Assembly (NCBI GenBank): GCA_023228065.1
Contig: JALOBX010000003.1
Span: 62,001 to 126,000, forward strand
Reading direction: 5' to 3'
DNA: 64,000 nt
DNA from: Candidatus Pacearchaeota archaeon
GTDB lineage: Archaea > Nanoarchaeota > Nanoarchaeia > Pacearchaeales > GW2011-AR1
Below the pieces are notes generated by a model, which was not told the DNA's origin, did not search any database, and saw only the letters and a program-made list of their open reading frames with translations. Both the position numbers and the translations under genes were made by a program. Below, in pieces: positions 38,833 to 46,732 of this stretch (its first letter is position 1; every line of letters starts with the position of its first letter).

Positions 38833-39030
38833 TTATTGCTCACTCTTTTTAGCTAATTCTTTTTTTAAACTTTTATATCTTTCTAATATCTTTTTCTTGC
38901 GTTTGGGATTAGTTTCAAGCTCAAAATATTCTGCCCATCCACCAAACCAATTACAAATATTGCTAAACATATCTTCTAGATATAAAAACAAATAAGCTAA
39001 AGCTCTATAAAATCTAATTTTCATTTTCAT
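38833..39030 (-). CDS. hypothetical protein, paralog of 39014-39241, 65 aa
   Basis: FYRALAYLFLYLEDMFSN...WAEYFELETNPKRKKKIL aligns with FYKSLGWLFYRLDNLF...YFYLSKDPEIQRLI of the adjacent gene. Amphipathic, probably membrane-peripheral. Confidence 0.65.
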   Translation of the reverse strand: MKMKIRFYRALAYLFLYLEDMFSNICNWFGGWAEYFELETNPKRKKKILERYKSLKKELAKKSEQ

Positions 39031-39241
39031 ACTTCATTGTAACTTCTTTAATCAATCTTTGTATTTCAGGATCTTTTGAAAGATAGAAATAATCCCCCAT
39101 TAACTCGCATTGCCAGCTTAGTTCATCTAGCAAATTCTCAATCCAGTTTATTCTCTTACAGCTTAAGAAACAAAATAGGTTATCAAGTCTATAAAATAAC
39201 CAACCTAAACTTTTGTAGAAAAGTTGCTTAATTTTCTTCAT
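39014..39241 (-). CDS. hypothetical protein, paralog of 38833-39030, 75 aa
   Basis: Start at 39241 (MKKIKQLFYKSLGW) is chosen to match the paralog. Aromatic first half, charged second half. Tandem duplication. Confidence 0.6.
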   Translation of the reverse strand: MKKIKQLFYKSLGWLFYRLDNLFCFLSCKRINWIENLLDELSWQCELMGDYFYLSKDPEIQRLIKEVTMKYENEN

Positions 39242-39461
39242 TAAATATCTTCTCTTTCTCATCAACCCACATTACAATAGTGTCTGCTAAGCCAACTAAA
39301 AATCCTACAACAAATTCTACAAAAAGAATTATTGGAAAAGATATAATTAGAAGAACAGTAAACCAAATCAACCTACAATATTTTATAATAGTTGTTTGAT
39401 ATAAATTAATGCCGGCTAAATTACTAAAATACTTTAAAAATGCGTTATTTGTCTTAGCCAT
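39228..39461 (-). CDS. membrane protein, 77 aa
   Basis: One or two hydrophobic helices (LIWFTVLLIISFPIILFVEF and VVGFLVGLADTI) with an acidic tail. Overlaps neighbours on both sides. Confidence 0.65.
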   Translation of the reverse strand: MAKTNNAFLKYFSNLAGINLYQTTIIKYCRLIWFTVLLIISFPIILFVEFVVGFLVGLADTIVMWVDEKEKIFNEEN

Positions 39462-39823
39462 TTTTCTTCCTCTATTCTAGTTGCTAATTCTCTTATTCTT
39501 TCAACTAAATACTCACGTTCTTCTTTTGTTAACTTTTCAATTTTTGTTTCATCAATGAAAAACTGAACAAGATTTCCATCATGATTTTTTGACAATCCAA
39601 ATTCAATCCAAGAATCAATTATAAACTTTTTATCCTTAGTTGGACTCATATGATAAGCACAACCACCATCGCAATCACATGGAAGTTTATAACCAGGTTT
39701 GCAATCTGATGTGACATCACAACACGGCATAAGATTACTAAGAAGACAATTACAATTATGAGTATAAAGACCATCATAGCCATTCTTAATAAGATAGTCT
39801 TTTGTAATTTCTAAAACATTCAT
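39434..39823 (-). CDS. Cys-rich hypothetical protein, 129 aa
   Basis: NCNCLLSNLMPCCDVTSDCK plus CDCDGGCAYH (about residues 22-57) holds nine Cys and a His, a dense metal- or disulfide-binding site. The C-terminus is a Glu/Arg-rich helix. Confidence 0.7.
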   Translation of the reverse strand: MNVLEITKDYLIKNGYDGLYTHNCNCLLSNLMPCCDVTSDCKPGYKLPCDCDGGCAYHMSPTKDKKFIIDSWIEFGLSKNHDGNLVQFFIDETKIEKLTKEEREYLVERIRELATRIEEEKWLRQITHF

Positions 39824-40335
39824 TATTTTACCTCCATCAATCCAATATCTTCTGGAATTGGAGAATAGAAATAATAAAAGAATTCAGGTTGACTTTCTAA
39901 CAATCCTAAATAGCTTCCAAGTCTTTCGTTGTAATTAGCAATATTATTTCTCCAATCTACTTGAGTATCTACTACCTTCTCTCCAAGTTTCCATTCCCCA
40001 GCATTAAGTAACTGGCCATTCACTTCATATTTTACATTCCCAGCCATATCAATTGTCTTTTCATAAACCGGAATAGTTCTAATAAAAGCTCTATACTCTC
40101 CATAAAATTTAGCAGAAGCAACTTTATTAGCAAGTCCTACAGCAGAAAAGGTAAATAAAAGGCAACAAAAAACAACAGTAGCAATTATAACAGCAAATCC
40201 TTCTGGCTTATTATAGCGATTGCGATCAGCGCTTTTATTCCATAAAAATAACTGCAAATTGTATATTCCAATACATAAACCTATTGCAAAAACAAAAATT
40301 AGAAAGTTAATTAAAAAAAACATTCCAATACTCAT
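39823..40335 (-). CDS. two-span membrane protein, paralog of 62262-62765, 170 aa
   Basis: Membrane helices at about 4-29 and 47-70, then a soluble domain with VDTQVDWRNNIANYNERLGS and a YSPIPEDIGLMEV end. The protein at 62262 has the same order: two helices, an 'HNDNVANW' segment, and 'PQDYGYIII'. Function unknown. Confidence 0.7.
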   Translation of the reverse strand: MSIGMFFLINFLIFVFAIGLCIGIYNLQLFLWNKSADRNRYNKPEGFAVIIATVVFCCLLFTFSAVGLANKVASAKFYGEYRAFIRTIPVYEKTIDMAGNVKYEVNGQLLNAGEWKLGEKVVDTQVDWRNNIANYNERLGSYLGLLESQPEFFYYFYSPIPEDIGLMEVK

Positions 40336-40357
40336 TTTACTCTCCTAAATTATTGTG

Positions 40358-40657
40358 TCAATTACTTGTTTTTAAATCACCATCTTGATCAATATAAACT
40401 TCTTCTTTGTCTTTAATTCCTAAAAATCTCCTTAATAAACCTAAAATTCTTCCTTTATCCCATATACAATAGATACTCATTCTTGATGAAGATCCATCAA
40501 CTAAAAATCTATTAAAACCTTTAATTTTAACAATCTTATATCCATAATCTGAATGTGTTTCTGCAAAGTATAACCACTCAAAGAACTTGATTAAGTACTT
40601 ATTTGTGTTTAGCAAGAAAATATCCCCATATTTTGAGAGGTCCAAAATATAAATCAA
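40358..40657 (-). CDS. hypothetical aromatic protein, 99 aa or shorter
   Basis: The ATG at 40657 would overlap the upstream gene by 59 bases, so a TTG start near 40610, preceded by GGGGATAT, is an alternative. Contains FEWLYFAETHSDYGYKIV and a Ser-rich segment. Charged end. Start uncertain. Confidence 0.55.
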   Translation of the reverse strand: MIYILDLSKYGDIFLLNTNKYLIKFFEWLYFAETHSDYGYKIVKIKGFNRFLVDGSSSRMSIYCIWDKGRILGLLRRFLGIKDKEEVYIDQDGDLKTSN

Positions 40658-40805
40658 ATGCTGGAGTAAATATGCATGGCCAATATATTAATGAAATACC
40701 AAAAGCAATTTTATAAGGATAAAACTTAAACCCTATTCCAAATTTTTCACTAAGAAATTCTATCTCTTTAGCTTTCACGTTAGCAAACACATAAATAAAA
40801 TACAA
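40599..40805 (-). CDS. aromatic mini-protein, 68 aa
   Basis: FYPYKIAFGISLIYWPCIFTPAFDLYFGPL gives the strand-WP-strand pattern of the aromatic family, ending KIWGYFLAKHK. Overlaps the membrane mini-gene upstream by 31 bases. Confidence 0.6.
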   Translation of the reverse strand: MYFIYVFANVKAKEIEFLSEKFGIGFKFYPYKIAFGISLIYWPCIFTPAFDLYFGPLKIWGYFLAKHK

Positions 40806-40927
40806 GAAATAATAATCATACCATAAACAAAAACCATAAAAGCAATTTGAATAAAGAAACCCGATAAATTGTCTTCCTTTTTAGCTTCTTTATATGATAA
40901 CCATCTATCCTCTAACATTTCAGACAT
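40775..40927 (-). CDS. membrane-anchored mini-protein, 50 aa
   Basis: Charged N-terminal helix then FFIQIAFMVFVYGMIIISCI. Fits the gap precisely. SD weak (TTGTAAG). Confidence 0.5.
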   Translation of the reverse strand: MSEMLEDRWLSYKEAKKEDNLSGFFIQIAFMVFVYGMIIISCILFMCLLT

Positions 40928-40928
40928 C

Positions 40929-41120
40929 TTACAACCCTTTTGATTTTAAATGTGGATGCAGATCTTCTATTTCCTTTCTCCTATATTCTTTAAGCTCTTT
41001 CATTAACCATTCAAAATCAGTAATTATAATATCAAATTCCCTGTCATATCTATTATCACAAAAAGCTTGCATCTTCTTTTTTATCTTATAAATTCTTGAT
41101 AAAGCAGTTATGTCTCTCAT
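40929..41120 (-). CDS. basic helical protein, 63 aa
   Basis: First gene after the structured RNA at 41130-41290, so it could be expressed from the promoter at 41304. Lys/Arg-rich with FEWLMKELKEYRRKEIEDL. No family. Confidence 0.6.
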   Translation of the reverse strand: MRDITALSRIYKIKKKMQAFCDNRYDREFDIIITDFEWLMKELKEYRRKEIEDLHPHLKSKGL

Positions 41121-41129
41121 TCTTCATAA

Positions 41130-41290
41130 CCTTTAATAAAATATAAGAGAGGTGGTCAAGACCTTCTTAACTAACTGATACTACAACATAAGAAACGCAT
41201 CTAGCTTGTTTTCTACTTTTCAAAATCTTTAAAAGATTTAAAATTATTATCAGCTACCACCTTACTGGCACCTCTCTTTTCGCATTACTT
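41130..41290 (-). ncRNA. candidate structured non-coding RNA downstream of rtcB
   Basis: No gene fits this 210-base gap. On the minus strand the promoter-like element is followed by AAGAGAGGTG, and about 120 bases later its exact complement CACCTCTCTT. Inside lie GCTGATA/TATCAGT and a strong hairpin AAATCTTT-TAAAGATTT. A second copy of the 5' arm (AAGGTGG) and the ACCACC next to the 3' arm allow an alternative pairing. The long-range helix joining the two ends is the layout of Y-type RNAs, but no conserved Ro60-site sequence can be claimed. It could instead be a 5' leader of the gene at 40929. Confidence 0.5.
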
Positions 41291-41303
41291 TTTATCTCTT
41301 ATA

Positions 41304-41322
41304 CTATATTATATTTTAAAAA
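41304..41322 (-). promoter_or_regulatory. phage promoter-like element (leftward) ahead of the structured RNA
   Basis: Minus strand TTTTTAAAATATAATATAG, an exact match to the copy at 47172. It lies about 15-20 bases before the 5' arm of the candidate RNA and after the stop of the zinc gene at 41330. Confidence 0.7.
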
Positions 41323-41329
41323 CACATTC

Positions 41330-41515
41330 TTAGAAGTTGTATGAACTTTTTACAATTTTTACTTCAACTTCAAAGTATCTTGAGCAAACACCACAAAAAG
41401 ATTTTATTATTTTTATTTTCTTAGTAAATTCATGTGAACAAAGAGAACCACAATAAGGGCATTTTACTTCTGTAACCCATACTTTCCACATTTTCATTAT
41501 TGGTTTAGCAGTCAT
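41330..41515 (-). CDS. zinc-ribbon mini-protein, 61 aa
   Basis: VKCPYCGSLCSHEF and SFCGVCSRYFEVEV form a four-Cys ribbon. ATGA-type overlap with rtcB's stop suggests co-translation with the ligase. Confidence 0.7.
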   Translation of the reverse strand: MTAKPIMKMWKVWVTEVKCPYCGSLCSHEFTKKIKIIKSFCGVCSRYFEVEVKIVKSSYNF

Positions 41516-42756
41516 CCTTTTATAACTCCTAATGGATACAACTTCACCAATGGTTTTACTAAATCTTTTTGAGCTTCCATTACTAAATCAATGTCTTTAT
41601 AAGCTTGTGGAGCTTCACTTAAATCTATTTTTTGCTCTCTATTTTTCCGCTTCTCAGTTTTACCCCATCCTTCATAAACAATATCTTTCATTGCTTCATT
41701 ACATTCTTCAATAGTCAAAGTATCTGAAGCTTTTGAACGAGCCATCCTTCTTCCAGCTCCATGACTACAAGATTCAAATGAATCTTTATTACCTAATCCT
41801 TCAACTATGTAACTAGGAGTGCCCATTGACCCTGGGATAATACCAATTTGACCTAATCTCGCTTGCGTTGCTCCTTTACGATGAATCCAAAGATTCTGAC
41901 CAAAGTGATTTTCTAATTGAGCAAAATTATGATTGATATCTATTTCGCGTTCATAAGAATGGAAAAATCCTTTTTTGTTAAAAGTATGTTCCAAAGCTAT
42001 TTTAAATTTCTCCATCAAACGCTTTCTATTTTCTTCAGCAAATTCCATACACCATTTCATGTGCTTTATATACTCTTTTCCCGCATCATCATCTACGGGT
42101 AAGAAAGCAAGATCTTTATTAGGAATAGCAGCTTGCCATTTTCTATTCAGTTCCAATGCCTTTTTATTATAATAGTCAGCAATAACTGCGCCTAAGTTTC
42201 TAGAACCAGAATGAACCATAAGCCAAACAAATCCATCATCTGATTTTTGAAGTTCTATAAAATGGTTACCACCGCCTAAAGTTCCTAAACTTTTTTCTGC
42301 TCTATCCTGAGTTTTATAACCTTCATTCCACCCAGCTCTGTTGTTATTAAAAATAACAGTAAACATATTATGACGTATGCCTTCATTCACAAAAGTAATC
42401 CACTCTTGCTTTTCTGAATGAACGCTAAAACCAACTGGAATATCTCTTTTTGTAGAATGGAGGATCTCTTGAATAGTTTCTTTATCTAAAATATCAGCGG
42501 GAATATTTGTTTCAACTGCTCGCATTCCACAACTTATATCTTTCCCTACAGCATTGGGAATCACTGCATTTTTACAAGCTATAACTCCGCCTATAGGCAT
42601 TCCATATCCTTCATGGCAATCTGGCATTAGTGCAACATGTCTAACAACTACAGGATGATTGGCTAAAGCAATTGCTTGAGACATAGCTCCTTGCTCTAAA
42701 GGACTACACCAAGATTTGATAGGAATTTTACATCCTATAGTTTGAACCCATTCCAT
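41512..42756 (-). CDS. rtcB: RtcB RNA ligase (3'-phosphate/5'-OH)
   Basis: Joins RNA 2',3'-cyclic phosphate or 3'-phosphate ends to 5'-OH ends using GTP and Mn2+, so it can heal tRNAs or rRNA cut by ribonuclease toxins. The 414 residues contain all the catalytic signatures: PDCHEGYGMPIGGV (45-58), Asp73 and Cys76 in GKDISCGM, His165 in GGGNHF, His182 in VHSGSR, His276 in DINHN, and the guanylylated His332 in SHGAGR. The offsets match E. coli RtcB within five residues. Full length and intact. Followed by a co-translated zinc mini-protein. No RtcA cyclase or archease is seen. It lies about 2.5 kb from the TROVE-like gene, recalling the rsr-rtcB neighbourhood of bacterial RNA-repair operons. Confidence 0.97.
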   Translation of the reverse strand: MEWVQTIGCKIPIKSWCSPLEQGAMSQAIALANHPVVVRHVALMPDCHEGYGMPIGGVIACKNAVIPNAVGKDISCGMRAVETNIPADILDKETIQEILHSTKRDIPVGFSVHSEKQEWITFVNEGIRHNMFTVIFNNNRAGWNEGYKTQDRAEKSLGTLGGGNHFIELQKSDDGFVWLMVHSGSRNLGAVIADYYNKKALELNRKWQAAIPNKDLAFLPVDDDAGKEYIKHMKWCMEFAEENRKRLMEKFKIALEHTFNKKGFFHSYEREIDINHNFAQLENHFGQNLWIHRKGATQARLGQIGIIPGSMGTPSYIVEGLGNKDSFESCSHGAGRRMARSKASDTLTIEECNEAMKDIVYEGWGKTEKRKNREQKIDLSEAPQAYKDIDLVMEAQKDLVKPLVKLYPLGVIKG

Positions 42757-42769
42757 TATTACACCTTTA

Positions 42770-42973
42770 TTATGATAGATGCTTGTTAATATTTTCCCAA
42801 ATCACATCTGTTGGTAGGTGCTTGTTAATATTTCCCCAAACCACATCTGTTTCCCACTCAACAAGTGTTTCTACTATTGTGCGAAGAATAACATAAACAA
42901 GCACTGTTAAAAAACAAGGTAGCATAAGAATAGAAAAAAATATAAATAATAGAATAGCAATTAAAGTTCGCAT
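42770..42973 (-). CDS. membrane protein with short tandem repeat, 67 aa
   Basis: N-terminal helix AILLFIFFSILMLPCFLTVL, then ETLVEWETDVVWGNINKHLPTD-type sequence, where 'DVVWGNINKHLPT' and 'DVIWENINKHLS' are a recent tandem repeat (42780-42855). A diverged promoter-like sequence lies upstream (about 42983-43005). Confidence 0.65.
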   Translation of the reverse strand: MRTLIAILLFIFFSILMLPCFLTVLVYVILRTIVETLVEWETDVVWGNINKHLPTDVIWENINKHLS

Positions 42974-43102
42974 TTTTTACTCCTTATATACTATAACATT
43001 TTTCAAAAATAAATTCACCCAAACATGAATTACAAAGTATATGCTTAAAAATAAGGAAAAATTTTTTGATAATGGTGTTAGTTCTTCTCATTTCGCTTGT
43101 CT

Positions 43103-43312
43103 TTAATGCTTTTTCAATGGAACTAAAAGTTCATCAATATTATCAAAACTTAAAGCATGATGAATGAAAAGCTGAACAGTGTTCTCACTATCATCATCTA
43201 ATGGTTCTTCGCACTCACAAATCCAATAACTGTGTGACCAAACTCCTTCTTCATTTTGAATAGAAGCTTTTATCATTTCAGCTTGGCAATAAGGACATAT
43301 TGGATTTTCCAT
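43103..43312 (-). CDS. zinc-knuckle protein, 69 aa
   Basis: CPYCQAEMIKAS and YWICECEEPL make a CxxC/CxC pair, then an acidic helical end. The 129 bases downstream contain no gene I can support. Confidence 0.65.
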   Translation of the reverse strand: MENPICPYCQAEMIKASIQNEEGVWSHSYWICECEEPLDDDSENTVQLFIHHALSFDNIDELLVPLKKH

Positions 43313-43315
43313 AAT

Positions 43316-43714
43316 CTACTCCACAACCTTAAAAACAATATCATCTCTTAATACATTTGAATCTGGATTCTTATCATAAAAATCTTTTTGTATCACAGAA
43401 AAACAGCCTAACTTTCTACTCCAATCCCAAAACATCTTATTATGGACATCATCAGTTAACTCGCCAGACTTACTTTGATACCAATGTATCATTTCATGTC
43501 TAAGTTCTTTTTTTATTATTTCGTCATCTTCAGCAAAAAGCTTCCTAGATATTAAGATCTCATTATCATCAAAAACAAAAAATGCTACAAATTCACTTGT
43601 CTTAAAATCTCCAATCTGTATTGAAGGTAATTCAGATTTTGGAAGATGAAAATATTTTGAGTTAATTTCCTCACAGTAACTTAGAAGCTCTTTCTTTTTC
43701 ATTCTATCTACCAT
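43316..43714 (-). CDS. SprT-like zinc metalloprotease
   Basis: The 132-residue protein has the SprT/Spartan-type metal site: LRHEMIHWYQ with His73-Glu74-His77 (HExxH), followed by DDVHNKMFWDW, where His91 is the likely third ligand. Strands before it (FVAFFVFDDNEILIS) fit the fold. SprT-like proteases in eukaryotes remove DNA-protein crosslinks, while phage and bacterial ones are poorly known. No C-terminal zinc ribbon is present. The start overlaps the preceding gene by 7 bases. Confidence 0.8.
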   Translation of the reverse strand: MVDRMKKKELLSYCEEINSKYFHLPKSELPSIQIGDFKTSEFVAFFVFDDNEILISRKLFAEDDEIIKKELRHEMIHWYQSKSGELTDDVHNKMFWDWSRKLGCFSVIQKDFYDKNPDSNVLRDDIVFKVVE

Positions 43715-43968
43715 TTATAAGAATTTCTTCTTAAAGCTTTTTCAAAACTATTTCTTTCATTTCGCCAAAGCATATACAAAAACGGGAAGCTTTTCTCAAT
43801 AATTTCTAACGAAAAAGGAAGCAAATAAGTAAGTGACGTGTGAACTTTAATATAACACCAAGGATCAATAAAAGTATAAAAACTTGACATAGATGAAAAT
43901 CTTATAGACCATAAAGATGCTAAAGCTTCTAAGTATTCTATCTTTTGTTCATCATAAACATAAAACAT
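43708..43968 (-). CDS. hypothetical aromatic protein, 86 aa
   Basis: Ser/Phe/Tyr-rich (LWSIRFSSMSSFYTFIDPWCY, EIIEKSFPFLYMLWRN). No recognised domain. Confidence 0.6.
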   Translation of the reverse strand: MFYVYDEQKIEYLEALASLWSIRFSSMSSFYTFIDPWCYIKVHTSLTYLLPFSLEIIEKSFPFLYMLWRNERNSFEKALRRNSYKW

Positions 43969-43998
43969 ATTTTTCTAAATAGATAATTGTTTATTTTA

Positions 43999-44367
43999 TT
44001 AGTACACTTTATCTACATAAATCACTATAAAATTCAATCCATTATCTATAGCCCCAGATGCCCTTACGCGTTTGCCTATCAACCCATCCATTGGCTCATC
44101 ATATGAACGTACTAAAAATCCCTCCTTAGTTGTATACGTATATATTATATATGTGGGAAGCAAAAAAGGACCTTCTTTTATAGTTTTTTCAAGCCTACTA
44201 GTTATTGTAAATTCCATCTGTACATCTATCCCATAAGGAAAATCTCCTCTATAGGTAGCCATATCTTCTTTTGTTATGAGCTGAGGAGCTGCGCTTAAGC
44301 AGACCACCATGATCAACGATATAACAAAAAATAAATTTAAAAATAAGAAAAAAGTTCTTTTTTTCAT
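43999..44367 (-). CDS. exported TKEGFLV-family protein, 122 aa
   Basis: Signal peptide of about 28 residues (FFLFLNLFFVISLIMVVCLSAAP). The mature part TITSRLEKT...YTYTTKEGFLVRSYDEPMDG...GKRVRASGAID is paralogous to 44655-44951. Probably periplasmic. Possibly an envelope-modifying or superinfection-exclusion factor. Confidence 0.7.
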   Translation of the reverse strand: MKKRTFFLFLNLFFVISLIMVVCLSAAPQLITKEDMATYRGDFPYGIDVQMEFTITSRLEKTIKEGPFLLPTYIIYTYTTKEGFLVRSYDEPMDGLIGKRVRASGAIDNGLNFIVIYVDKVY

Positions 44368-44422
44368 TTCATGTCTCCATTATACTTGTATTTCATTTTG
44401 CTAAAGTATATATCATATTTTT

Positions 44423-44632
44423 CTAATTTGCTATAAATGAATTAGTAAGCTCATCTCCACTTAAATGTTCATCATCTAAACCCATAAAATAAACACTAAA
44501 CAACTTTGCTTTCTCATCCCATTCACTATAAAATTCCACAAACCTATCTGGAGGAGTTTCAAGAAATTCTCTAGTCCAATTTCCATTATGCTTATATTTC
44601 TTTTTAGCTAGTATTATTATTTTTCTATGCAT
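44423..44632 (-). CDS. hypothetical protein, 69 aa
   Basis: Basic N-terminus (IIILAKKKYKHNG), then FLETPPDRFVEFYSEW. Sits between two paralogous exported proteins. Preceding SD is weak. Confidence 0.6.
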   Translation of the reverse strand: MHRKIIILAKKKYKHNGNWTREFLETPPDRFVEFYSEWDEKAKLFSVYFMGLDDEHLSGDELTNSFIAN

Positions 44633-44654
44633 GCTCTTTTTACTAATGCTACTT

Positions 44655-44951
44655 TTATTTCTCTACCTTAATAATCTTTTCCACTATAAAATTGCCTACT
44701 TTATCTTCGCTGCCGCTTGCCAATACTTGTTTACCTATATATCCATCGAGAGGAGAATAATAAGTAATCACTAAAAACCCTTCCTTAGTTGTATATGTGT
44801 ATTTATCAACGGGACCTCCACACAAAGCATCCAACACAATTCTATCTAGCCTGCTAGTAACAGTAAATTTTTTTACTTCTTGACTATTAGCAGCCACAAC
44901 AAGTAACAGAACAAAAGCAATTACTAAACTATATAAAATAAACTTTCTCAT
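44655..44951 (-). CDS. exported TKEGFLV-family protein, 98 aa
   Basis: Signal peptide FILYSLVIAFVLLLVVAANS; then FTVTSRLDRI...YTYTTKEGFLVITYYSPLDGYIGKQVLASGS. Paralog of 43999-44367 with a shorter linker. A third relative is at 53429-53782. Confidence 0.7.
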   Translation of the reverse strand: MRKFILYSLVIAFVLLLVVAANSQEVKKFTVTSRLDRIVLDALCGGPVDKYTYTTKEGFLVITYYSPLDGYIGKQVLASGSEDKVGNFIVEKIIKVEK

Positions 44952-44966
44952 CTCATTCCCTTTGTT

Positions 44967-45212
44967 TTATTTTCTTAGAGTTTTTTCTCTATTGCCATAA
45001 CCATATTTTTGTCGATACTCACAACCGTTATCATGCTCTTCAAAATCTTTTCCAATAAACCCATTACAACATGGACATGCACCAAGCCAACCCTGAACCT
45101 TATCAAATGTACCAACTTCATTTTCATTTGGTGGTTGATTAGCTACAGGAAACGTACCGTGATTAGTAGTTAGCATTCTTCTACCATTTTTATCTGTCCA
45201 TTCTTTCCACAT
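44967..45212 (-). CDS. zinc-finger protein, 81 aa
   Basis: GACPCCNGFIGKDFEEHDNGCEY supplies Cys-Cys and a His/Cys pair, a C2HC-like site. The N-terminus WKEWTDKNGRRMLTTNHGTF is beta-rich. Confidence 0.65.
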   Translation of the reverse strand: MWKEWTDKNGRRMLTTNHGTFPVANQPPNENEVGTFDKVQGWLGACPCCNGFIGKDFEEHDNGCEYRQKYGYGNREKTLRK

Positions 45213-45253
45213 TGTTTTAATCTCCTCAACTCAAAATTTTCACAAAAGCAGTT

Positions 45254-46648
45254 TTACTTTGGAACTTCTATATTATATTTTTCTAAAACTTTTAGCATTA
45301 TTCCTTTAGGAGTAAGGTCTTCTGCTGCAAAAATAGCTTTCAATATAGAAGGGCTAAACCCAGAAACTAAAGCCACATTATTATGTTTCACAGTAACTGG
45401 TTGACCTGCATAGCCGCTTGTATTCCAATATACAATAGATGGAATAGAGTAACCAGCAACTACCCATTTATCAAGAGAATTTTCAACTACAGCATTATCA
45501 CCGACCGTCCCCTCATGAAACTGCATATCAGAAACAATAATAAGCATATTAGGCATCATATTGTTTGTAAGATTAAAAAACTTTGCAGTAGACAATATCA
45601 GATCAAGAACTTTATCTATTCTAGTCTCTCCAATAGCACCATCAAATATTTCATTATTAAAAACAGCTTCAGAAAACTTCATTCCATTCCAATCTTTAAA
45701 TTTACCTTCGCTTTCAAATCCTATAAATTTCTTATGAAAAGGATTTTCTTTTGGAATTTTAGCAGAGCAATAAAGGGCCATCCCCTGCGAGATATCAACA
45801 GCTTTAATAGACCCGCTAACTTGTATGCTCATAGAACCTGAAGTATCTGCTATAACAATTGCCCTTGAATCAGTATCCATATAATTTGGTAAAGCTTCAA
45901 ACTGAGCGTCTCCAATTTGTTTATCACCATTTCTTACTGTTCTAACACAATCATGAGGAAAAAGAACGCTAGCATGAATAGTCGCTTCACCTTTTTCAAG
46001 AGCTTCTTTATATTTAGCAAATCTTTCTTCGTCATGCTTTCCAAAAGCATTAGTATATCTGGCCATTGCCACAGAAGGAACAGTTTTGTATTCAATTTCG
46101 TTCCATCTGTTTGTACACATTTTGTGTTCAACAATATGGTCTTTACGAATCTTAGCAAGAAATTTACGAAAGTCTTTTTCTGATTTGATACCAAGAGCAA
46201 CTCTTAATTGCTTATCTTTTCTGTCTGCCCATTTAGCAGCAAGGACATCATTATTGCATAAAGCACTTGCCCACATATCAGCTGCTATATAGTCAGCGTC
46301 AGAATTAAATAAAGATCTTAAATCATCCCATCTTCCAACTAAAGGAAGCCAACCAATATTTAATTCAAGCCATTTTAATCCAATTTCGTCTTGAGCAAGC
46401 CATTTATAAATAGATCTTGCGGCGCTTCTATTCCCACTACCTCCCCTTGCGTCGCGAAGCCAAAGTAAAAGCTTAAAGGCTACTACAGGGTCTACAATCC
46501 AAATCTTCTGAAACAACGACAAAGCAGATTCTTCACCTTCATAGAATGATTCTTTCTTTTTAAAAAGAGAACCAGCCTTACTAAAAAACTCTACTGCATG
46601 GTCAAGAGAATGTTCATACTGATTTGCGCCTTCATGAGTCTTGATCAT
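45254..46648 (-). CDS. TROVE/DUF2828-like (Ro60-related) RNA-binding protein with vWA domain
   Basis: 464 residues. The N-terminal two thirds is a HEAT-like helical ring domain with KLLLWLRDARGGSGNRSAAR (59-78), GWLPLVGRWDDL (99-110) and PSVAMARYTNAF (191-202), typical of the Ro60/TROVE and related DUF2828 proteins. The C-terminal third is a von Willebrand A domain with an intact MIDAS DTSGS (268-272). Ro60 proteins bind Y RNAs on the ring surface and thread misfolded RNA 3' ends through the ring. In bacteria they work with RNA-processing or RNA-repair enzymes such as PNPase and RtcB. Start ATG after CAGGAG. Four covarying stem-loops and a promoter lie upstream. Whether DUF2828 is the better label needs a profile search, and both imply an RNA-handling fold. 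Confidence 0.85.
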   Translation of the reverse strand: MIKTHEGANQYEHSLDHAVEFFSKAGSLFKKKESFYEGEESALSLFQKIWIVDPVVAFKLLLWLRDARGGSGNRSAARSIYKWLAQDEIGLKWLELNIGWLPLVGRWDDLRSLFNSDADYIAADMWASALCNNDVLAAKWADRKDKQLRVALGIKSEKDFRKFLAKIRKDHIVEHKMCTNRWNEIEYKTVPSVAMARYTNAFGKHDEERFAKYKEALEKGEATIHASVLFPHDCVRTVRNGDKQIGDAQFEALPNYMDTDSRAIVIADTSGSMSIQVSGSIKAVDISQGMALYCSAKIPKENPFHKKFIGFESEGKFKDWNGMKFSEAVFNNEIFDGAIGETRIDKVLDLILSTAKFFNLTNNMMPNMLIIVSDMQFHEGTVGDNAVVENSLDKWVVAGYSIPSIVYWNTSGYAGQPVTVKHNNVALVSGFSPSILKAIFAAEDLTPKGIMLKVLEKYNIEVPK

Positions 46649-46663
46649 TTTAAACTCCTGTTC

Positions 46664-46720
46664 AGGTTGGAACTTTTAAAACATTCAACGTGTTTTTATT
46701 TTGTTTGCTGTAACCAACCT
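46664..46720 (-). ncRNA. stem-loop RNA repeat 1 (TROVE-linked array)
   Basis: Minus strand outer stem AGGTTGG/CCAACCT (7 bp) enclosing GTTACAGCAA-type A-rich segment and an inner 6-bp hairpin AAAACA-CGTTGAA-TGTTTT with a 7-nt loop. It ends 4 bases before the SD of the TROVE-like gene, so it could also regulate its translation. Confidence 0.6.
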
Positions 46721-46732
46721 TTTTAAATTGTT

